From contig JAFSUE010000203.1 of assembly GCA_017445435.1 (NCBI GenBank), forward strand, positions 1-9,828: 9,828 bases of DNA, read 5' to 3'. The notes under the pieces were generated by a model. That model worked only from the letters and a program-made list of their open reading frames with translations, was not told the DNA's origin and ran no database searches. Shown here in pieces: positions 5,856-9,828 of the stretch (position 1 is its first letter; every line of letters starts with the position of its first letter). The position numbers and the translations under genes are program-made. This stretch comes from Selenomonadaceae bacterium. Lineage in GTDB: Bacteria; Bacillota; Negativicutes; Selenomonadales; Selenomonadaceae.

Positions 5856-5902
5856 TACCTTTTCCAACGTTGACTTAAAATTTGATGGGAAGTTGGGATT
5901 CT

Positions 5903-6964
5903 ATGATAAAACTTTCGAAAATAGTAAAAATTTACGATTCGCCGTCTGGCAAAGTTCACGCGCTGAAAGGAATTGATTTGAACATTGCTAAGGGCGAAAT
6001 TTACGGCATAATCGGTTTAAGCGGCGCTGGCAAGTCAACCCTTGTCCGCTGTATAAATATGCTTGAGCGTCCAACATCTGGCAATGTCATTGTCGACGGT
6101 CAAGACATGATGAAACTTTCTGAAAGTGAACTGCGCGACGCTAGAAAAAATATCGGTATGATTTTCCAGCACTTCAACCTTTTAAGTTCAGCTACGGTTT
6201 ACGATAACATTGCCTTTCCGTTGAAACTTTCAAATACTTCATCTGCTAACATTGCAAAAAAAGTTGAGCCGCTACTTGAACTTGTTGGGCTGAAGGATAA
6301 AGCTAAACAATATCCCGCGCAGTTAAGCGGCGGACAAAAACAACGTGTCGGCATTGCTCGCGCCTTAGCGTCTGACCCAAAAATTTTACTTTGTGACGAA
6401 GCAACTTCCGCCCTTGACCCTCAAACTACAAAATCTATTCTCGCGCTTATTAAAGACATAAATAAAAAATTCGCGCTGACGGTCGTTGTCATCACGCACG
6501 AAATGCAAGTTATTAAAGAAATTTGCGATAAAGTTGCCGTAATTTCTGACGGAATTATTGCTGAAAAAGGGTCTGTCCTCGACGTTTTCACCAATCCTCA
6601 ACACGAAATTACAAAAGAATTTATCAGCGTCCTACTTTCAAACGATTTACCTGCGGCATTTCGCGGCAATGAAATTTCTGCTGAAAAGGTTGAAGGTTCG
6701 CTACTTCTCCTGCGTCTAAATTTTTTAGGCGATAAAGCAGATGATCCTATACTTGCTCAAATGATTCGTAACTGTCAAGGCGTCGAATGTACAATGCTTT
6801 TCGGCAACCTTGATGAAATTCACGGCGTACCTTTTGGACGGTTTATCGTCGGTTTAAGCGGCAATGAAAGTTCCATTCAAGACGCGCTAAATTTTTTGAG
6901 CAATAAAGAAGTTCGCGTGGAGGTGATAGGTTATGTTCGCAGAAATTCTTCCATTGCTGACTAA
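5903..6964 (+). CDS. metN: Methionine ABC transporter ATP-binding protein MetN
   Basis: A 353-residue ABC ATPase that powers import of methionine (or a related ligand) through MetI. Residues 1-245 are the nucleotide-binding domain: Walker A GLSGAGKST (38-46), Q-loop Gln89 in MIFQHFNLL, signature LSGGQ (141-145), Walker B ILLCDEATSALD (161-172, catalytic Glu166) and switch His199. Residues about 255-345 match the NIL regulatory domain typical of MetN, which binds methionine and mediates transinhibition. I choose the ATG at 5903 because MIKLSKIVKIY is the normal family start and GGGAAG lies about 10 bases upstream; the TTG/ATG at 5882/5885 would add six or seven residues and lack a binding site. 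Its 3' end overlaps metI by 32 bases. No S-box or T-box is recognisable upstream. Confidence 0.93.
   Translation: MIKLSKIVKIYDSPSGKVHALKGIDLNIAKGEIYGIIGLSGAGKSTLVRCINMLERPTSGNVIVDGQDMMKLSESELRDARKNIGMIFQHFNLLSSATVYDNIAFPLKLSNTSSANIAKKVEPLLELVGLKDKAKQYPAQLSGGQKQRVGIARALASDPKILLCDEATSALDPQTTKSILALIKDINKKFALTVVVITHEMQVIKEICDKVAVISDGIIAEKGSVLDVFTNPQHEITKEFISVLLSNDLPAAFRGNEISAEKVEGSLLLLRLNFLGDKADDPILAQMIRNCQGVECTMLFGNLDEIHGVPFGRFIVGLSGNESSIQDALNFLSNKEVRVEVIGYVRRNSSIAD
6919..6927 (+). promoter_or_regulatory. Strong Shine-Dalgarno of metI inside metN
   Basis: GGAGGTGAT, a nine-base match to the anti-Shine-Dalgarno end of 16S rRNA, lies within the metN coding sequence five bases before the metI ATG at 6933. 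It fixes the metI start and explains the 32-base overlap of the two genes. Confidence 0.88.
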
Positions 6965-7586
6965 GGCATTGGGCGAAACAATTTATATGGTCATCGTGTC
7001 AATGGCTATCGCGTCAATAATCGGCGTACCGCTCGGCGTACTGCTCCATACGACTGACAAAGGACAGATTCTTGAAAATATGCCGCTGAATCAAACTGTA
7101 GGATCAATCGTCAATGCAATTCGTTCAATTCCATTCATAATTTTAATGGTGGCGATAATTCCGCTGACAAGATTTTTAGTAGGCAGTGCAATCGGTACGA
7201 CAGCGGCTATTGTCCCGCTAGTTATCGCGTCAATACCATTCATTGGGCGGCAAGTTGAAACGTCGCTAAAGGAAGTTCCCGCAGGTTTAGTTGAGGCGGC
7301 GCTGTCAATGGGTGCAACGCCCGCGCAGATTATCACGAAAGTTTTATTGCCCGAAGCAATGCCTAGTATCGTGTCGCAGTTGACGACGGTTATAATTGCG
7401 CTTGTCGGTGAATCGGCAATGGCAGGCGCGATTGGTGGCGGTGGATTAGGCGATTTAGCGATACGGTACGGCTATCAACGTTTCCGCCCTGAAGTTATGC
7501 TGGCAACCGTCGTCATTTTAATTGTGCTGGTTCAACTCGTACAATTTCTTGGCAACACTTTATCAAAACGGCTGAATAAACGTTGA
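6933..7586 (+). CDS. metI: Methionine ABC transporter permease MetI
   Basis: A 217-residue permease of the binding-protein-dependent transport family (BPD_transp_1), the membrane partner of MetN. Hydrophobic segments lie at about 17-38 (IYMVIVSMAIASIIGVPLGV), 57-80, 83-105, 143-170 and 185-208, consistent with the five helices of MetI. The cytoplasmic coupling (EAA) loop that docks on MetN is at about 113-141 (EVPAGLVEAALSMGATPAQ). It ends in the basic SKRLNKR. Length is normal for MetI. It overlaps metN by 32 bases in another frame, so the two are translated from one message. The usual third gene, metQ, does not follow: after 18 bases comes a repeat and then plsY on the other strand, so the binding protein must be encoded elsewhere or differ. 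Confidence 0.94.
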   Translation: MFAEILPLLTKALGETIYMVIVSMAIASIIGVPLGVLLHTTDKGQILENMPLNQTVGSIVNAIRSIPFIILMVAIIPLTRFLVGSAIGTTAAIVPLVIASIPFIGRQVETSLKEVPAGLVEAALSMGATPAQIITKVLLPEAMPSIVSQLTTVIIALVGESAMAGAIGGGGLGDLAIRYGYQRFRPEVMLATVVILIVLVQLVQFLGNTLSKRLNKR

Positions 7587-7604
7587 CAGAGTTTTTTATT
7601 TTGA

Positions 7605-7653
7605 ACTTACTTTTCTTTTTGCGCCAAAAGAAGTATATAAAAAAATTAAAATT
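7605..7653 (+). repeat. Dispersed palindromic repeat, TTTTGGCGCAAAA core (copy 2)
   Basis: Read on the minus strand, this stretch gives an AATTTTAATTTTTTT flank, then ACTT, then CTTTTGGCGCAAAA, matching copy 1 (5731-5784) with a few small gaps. The hairpin is degenerate: TACTT (7608-7612) pairs with AAGTA (7631-7635) and CTTTT (7615-7619) with AAAAG (7626-7630), with two bulged bases. It lies between the convergent ends of metI and plsY, where it might help stop transcription, though neither strand has a classical stem-plus-T-run. Confidence 0.7.
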
Positions 7654-7655
7654 TT

Positions 7656-8231
7656 TTAAAATCTATTTTCTTTGCCAGCGCGTAACCGCAAAATATTTTC
7701 TCTGTGCCGAAAGATTATGAAAAGTGCCGCCGCTAATCCGAACAGTACAAATTCTGTTGGTTCGTCGAAGATGAAAGCTAAAATCGGTGTTGCCGCCGCC
7801 GCGATTATCGACGATACTGAAACGTACCTTGTCGCTATGAAAATTGCCAGCCAAATTAAAAAGACTATCGCTGTAACTTTCGGCATCATCATTGCGATAA
7901 CGCCCAAGCCCGTCGCTACACCTTTACCGCCGCGCAGTTTTAAAAATATGCTGAATGTATGACCAAGTATCGCCAAAATTCCCGCGCAGATCATTGCCCA
8001 TGCGTCGCCAATAAAAATTTCTGCAAGCTTAACACTTAACGCGCCTTTCAAAAAATCCAGCAGGAAAATTAAAATTCCTGCCTTTCGTCCAAGTACGCGC
8101 CAAGCATTTGTTGCGCCGATATTTTTACTGCCGAATTGCCGTAAATCTTTATGCCAAATTAGTTTGCCGAAAATTAAGCCGTTCGGTATCGAGCCTAACA
8201 AATAGCTGAAAATTAAAATTCCCGCTGTCAT
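7656..8231 (-). CDS. plsY: Acyl-phosphate:glycerol-3-phosphate acyltransferase PlsY
   Basis: A 191-residue integral membrane enzyme that transfers an acyl group from acyl-phosphate to glycerol-3-phosphate, the first acylation step of phospholipid synthesis in most bacteria (partner PlsX, not in this window). The family motifs are all present: GSIPNG (13-18), the glycine-rich GSKNIGATNA (34-43), DFLKG (59-63), GH at 90-91 and the phosphate-binding-type LRGGKGVATGLG (99-110). Several hydrophobic helices surround these, as expected. Length is normal. The ATG (8229-8231) overlaps the der stop in an ATGA arrangement, so translation is coupled to der. der-plsY is a common pair in Bacillota; gpsA, the frequent third gene, is missing here because metNI lies downstream in convergent orientation. 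Confidence 0.96.
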   Translation of the reverse strand: MTAGILIFSYLLGSIPNGLIFGKLIWHKDLRQFGSKNIGATNAWRVLGRKAGILIFLLDFLKGALSVKLAEIFIGDAWAMICAGILAILGHTFSIFLKLRGGKGVATGLGVIAMMMPKVTAIVFLIWLAIFIATRYVSVSSIIAAAATPILAFIFDEPTEFVLFGLAAALFIIFRHRENILRLRAGKENRF

Positions 8232-9556
8232 AAATCCTCATCTTCATTTCTTTTACGAATAACAAATTTTAATGGCGTCCCTTCAAAACCATAACTTTCA
8301 CGCAGTCTATTTTCTAAAAATCTCAAGTACGAAAAATGTACAAGTTCTGGATTGTTCACGAAAAGTACAAATCGCGGCGGGCAAATGTCAGCTTGCGTCA
8401 CGAATAAAATTTTCAGCTGTTTACCTTTTTTCGTAGGCGGAGGATTGACGGCGACGGCGTCACGAATCAATTCATTAAGTGCGCTTGTCTGAATGCGCAT
8501 TGATTGTTGCTCGGCGACAAACTTTACAAGCTCCGTCACGCGATTGACACGTTGCCCAGTCAAGGCGCTGGCGTAAAGTACGGGCGCGTACTGCAAAAAG
8601 CCCAACTCTTGCCGAAGTTCATCAGTAAATCTATTTGTCGACCTGTCATGTTTATTCGGAAAAATATCCCACTTGTTGACTACGATAACGCAACCTTTGC
8701 CCGAATCGTGCGCGTAGCCAGCAATTTTTTTGTCCTGTTCCGTAATTCCAACAGGCGCTTCAATCAGCATAAGTACAACGTCTGCGCGGTCAATAGCGCG
8801 AAGGGAACGCATTACGCTATAACGTTCAACTGGCGCGTCAATCTTCGACTTACGCCGCATTCCCGCCGTATCAATCAGCGTAAACTTTGTGCCGTCTTGA
8901 AAAAAATGTGTGTCAATCGCGTCACGTGTCGTGCCTGGAATATCGCTGACAATTACCCGCTCTTCACCTAAAAGCGCGTTGACAAGTGAAGACTTCCCAA
9001 CGTTTGGGCGTCCAATTACGGCAATTCTAATTTCGTCGTCTTCGTGAACATCTTTTTCAACTTTCGGAAAATGTTCCGTGACGGCGTCAAGCAAGTCACC
9101 CAAATTTAGCGCGTTGCTAGCGGAAATTCCTATCGGCGTACCAAGTCCCAAATTGTAAAATTCGTAGGTGTTCACGTCAAGCTGAATGCTATCAACTTTG
9201 TTGACGGCAACAATTACAGGCTTATCAGTGCCGCGCAGAATTTTTGCAATGTCTTCGTCCGACGAAGTTATACCAGCTCGACCGTCGACGACGAAAACTA
9301 TAACGTCCGCTTCGTCCATTGCAATATTTGCTTGAGCGCGAATATCTGTTAAAATTTTATCGTTGGACAAAATTTCAATGCCGCCCGTGTCAATCAAAGT
9401 AAATTCGTGATTCAGCCATACGGCGTCCATATAAATTCTGTCACGCGTAACGCCTGGCATATCGTCAACGATTGACATTCGCCGCTTGCCAATCTGATTA
9501 AACAGCGTGGACTTGCCGACGTTTGGGCGTCCAACTATTGCTACAATCGGTTTCAA
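8228..9556 (-). CDS. der: Ribosome-associated GTPase Der (EngA)
   Basis: A 442-residue protein with two GTPase domains in tandem, the hallmark of Der/EngA, an essential factor in assembly of the 50S ribosomal subunit. First domain: P-loop GRPNVGKS (9-16), DTGG (56-59) and NKVD (119-122). Second domain: GRPNVGKS (182-189), DTAG (229-232) and NKWD (294-297). The C-terminal KH-like domain (about 350-435) contains NPPPTKKGKQLKI and the family ending RESYGFEGTPLKFVIRKR. Length and order are normal. The start is a TTG (9554-9556 on the plus strand), the only start giving the standard M-KPIVAIVGRPNVGKS opening, with GGAGG 7 bases upstream. The stop overlaps the plsY ATG by four bases. It follows truB after 70 bases that consist mostly of heptamer repeats. 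Confidence 0.97.
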   Translation of the reverse strand: MKPIVAIVGRPNVGKSTLFNQIGKRRMSIVDDMPGVTRDRIYMDAVWLNHEFTLIDTGGIEILSNDKILTDIRAQANIAMDEADVIVFVVDGRAGITSSDEDIAKILRGTDKPVIVAVNKVDSIQLDVNTYEFYNLGLGTPIGISASNALNLGDLLDAVTEHFPKVEKDVHEDDEIRIAVIGRPNVGKSSLVNALLGEERVIVSDIPGTTRDAIDTHFFQDGTKFTLIDTAGMRRKSKIDAPVERYSVMRSLRAIDRADVVLMLIEAPVGITEQDKKIAGYAHDSGKGCVIVVNKWDIFPNKHDRSTNRFTDELRQELGFLQYAPVLYASALTGQRVNRVTELVKFVAEQQSMRIQTSALNELIRDAVAVNPPPTKKGKQLKILFVTQADICPPRFVLFVNNPELVHFSYLRFLENRLRESYGFEGTPLKFVIRKRNEDEDL

Positions 9557-9563
9557 TTTTTTT

Positions 9564-9568
9564 CCTCC
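9564..9568 (-). promoter_or_regulatory. Ribosome binding site fixing the der TTG start
   Basis: On the minus strand GGAGG lies 7 bases before the TTG start of der. A nearby ATG (9568-9570) overlaps this site and is out of frame, so the TTG is the credible start. Confidence 0.85.
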
Positions 9569-9572
9569 ATTC

Positions 9573-9607
9573 TAGCTTTTAGGGATTAGCTTTTAGCTTT
9601 TAGGATT
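9573..9607 (-). repeat. Heptanucleotide tandem array, AAAGCTA family
   Basis: On the plus strand the units read TAGCTTT (9573), TAGGGAT (9580), TAGCTTT (9587, 9594) and TAGGATT (9601); on the coding strand these are AAAGCTA, ATCCCTA and AATCCTA. Five units with an exact 7-base period lie between the GTAGTNA array and the ribosome binding site of der. Confidence 0.88.
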
Positions 9608-9609
9608 TT

Positions 9610-9644
9610 TTACTACTAACTACTGACTACTCACTACTCACTAA
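9610..9644 (-). repeat. Heptanucleotide tandem array, GTAGTNA family (copy 2)
   Basis: Read on the minus strand from 9644 down, the units are TTAGTGA, GTAGTGA, GTAGTCA, GTAGTTA and GTAGTAA: five units differing almost only at the sixth base, where all four bases occur. The consensus is that of 3385-3426. The last codons and the TAG stop (9627-9629) of truB are encoded within it. Confidence 0.9.
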
Positions 9645-9828
9645 TTTTTCTGAACGAAGTTCGCCGCGATAAATTTTGCCAACGCCTAAAAAATTTTCGC
9701 CGTCATAAACTTTCACTAATTTATTTTTAGCTGAAATGTTCGTAGGCAAACCATTTCGATAAGCCTTGACGCGGTGCGCTGGCAGATTAAATTTTTCAAA
9801 GTCTAAGCAAACGTCAATCGGCTGTAAA
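9627..9828 (-). CDS. truB: tRNA pseudouridine synthase B, C-terminal end (partial)
   Basis: Only the last ~66 codons are in the window; the gene continues past base 9828. The visible protein reads LQPIDVCLDF, then LPAHRVKAYRNGLP, KLVKVYDGENFLGVGKIY and RGELRSEKLVSSE. This matches the C-terminal PUA-like region of TruB (L.PID opening, an NG.P turn, and a V.VY..G.FLGVG strand pair), the enzyme that makes pseudouridine 55 in the T-loop of tRNAs. The catalytic domain is outside the window, so assignment rests on this tail. The last five residues (LVSSE) and the stop are encoded by a heptamer repeat array, an unusual 3' end that could have replaced or extended the ancestral tail. It is upstream of der on the same strand and probably cotranscribed with it. 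Confidence 0.8.
   Translation of the reverse strand, partial: LQPIDVCLDFEKFNLPAHRVKAYRNGLPTNISAKNKLVKVYDGENFLGVGKIYRGELRSEKLVSSE

Noticed and set aside
5659..5902. S-box (SAM) or T-box leader before metN
   Set aside because: I looked for the conserved S-box core and T-box/anti-terminator sequences and saw none; the hairpins present do not fold like either.
7605..7653. Standard bidirectional terminator between metI and plsY
   Set aside because: The stem is weak and bulged and is not followed by a T-run on either strand; I list it as a repeat copy instead.
8504..8971. A 155-codon plus-strand open frame opposite der
   Set aside because: It is antisense to the second GTPase domain of an intact, conserved gene, has no ribosome binding site, and its translation looks like no protein family.

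Overview
The window looks like a chromosomal segment of a low-to-medium GC bacterium, most likely a member of the Bacillota (Firmicutes). The evidence is the gene order rpmH-rnpA-yidD-yidC-jag, a short YidC without the large periplasmic domain of proteobacterial homologues, a Jag/KhpB protein, and strong GGAGG-type ribosome binding sites with frequent TTG starts. The general look would fit the Negativicutes, but that is a guess from memory of the families and was not tested.

Layout. 1-913 (+): the 3' end of an unrecognised gene, then a small alpha/beta hydrolase. 910-5658 (+): a perfect-consensus housekeeping promoter opens the cluster rpmH (L34), rnpA (RNase P protein), yidD, yidC (membrane insertase) and jag (KH-R3H RNA-binding protein), followed by a clostripain-like (C11) lipoprotein protease with its own terminator. 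A hairpin with a T-run between rpmH and rnpA probably uncouples the abundant L34 message from the rest. mnmE and mnmG, which often follow jag, are not here; the protease occupies that place. 5659-5902: a 244-base spacer with a candidate promoter and three hairpins in a row. 5903-7586 (+): metN-metI, the ATPase and permease of a methionine-type ABC importer, without an adjacent metQ binding protein and without a recognisable S-box. 7656-9828 (-): truB (3' end only), der and plsY, read toward metNI and meeting it tail to tail.

The genes are mostly core: translation (L34, RNase P, TruB, Der), membrane protein insertion (YidC, YidD, Jag), phospholipid synthesis (PlsY) and nutrient uptake (MetNI). 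I see no phage, IS, CRISPR, toxin or defence genes, and no new multi-gene system.

The most unusual content is non-coding. Three intergenic gaps between co-directional genes (yidD|yidC, jag|C11 protease, truB|der) carry tandem arrays with a strict 7-base period but different unit sequences (GAATTAA; GTAGTNA plus CATTACG; GTAGTNA plus AAAGCTA on the coding strand). The GTAGTNA family occurs twice and both times supplies the stop codon of the upstream gene. A second repeat, with a TTTTGGCGCAAAA core, occurs as two inverted copies bracketing metNI. The pentamer TGACG/CGTCA is also about four times commoner than base composition predicts.
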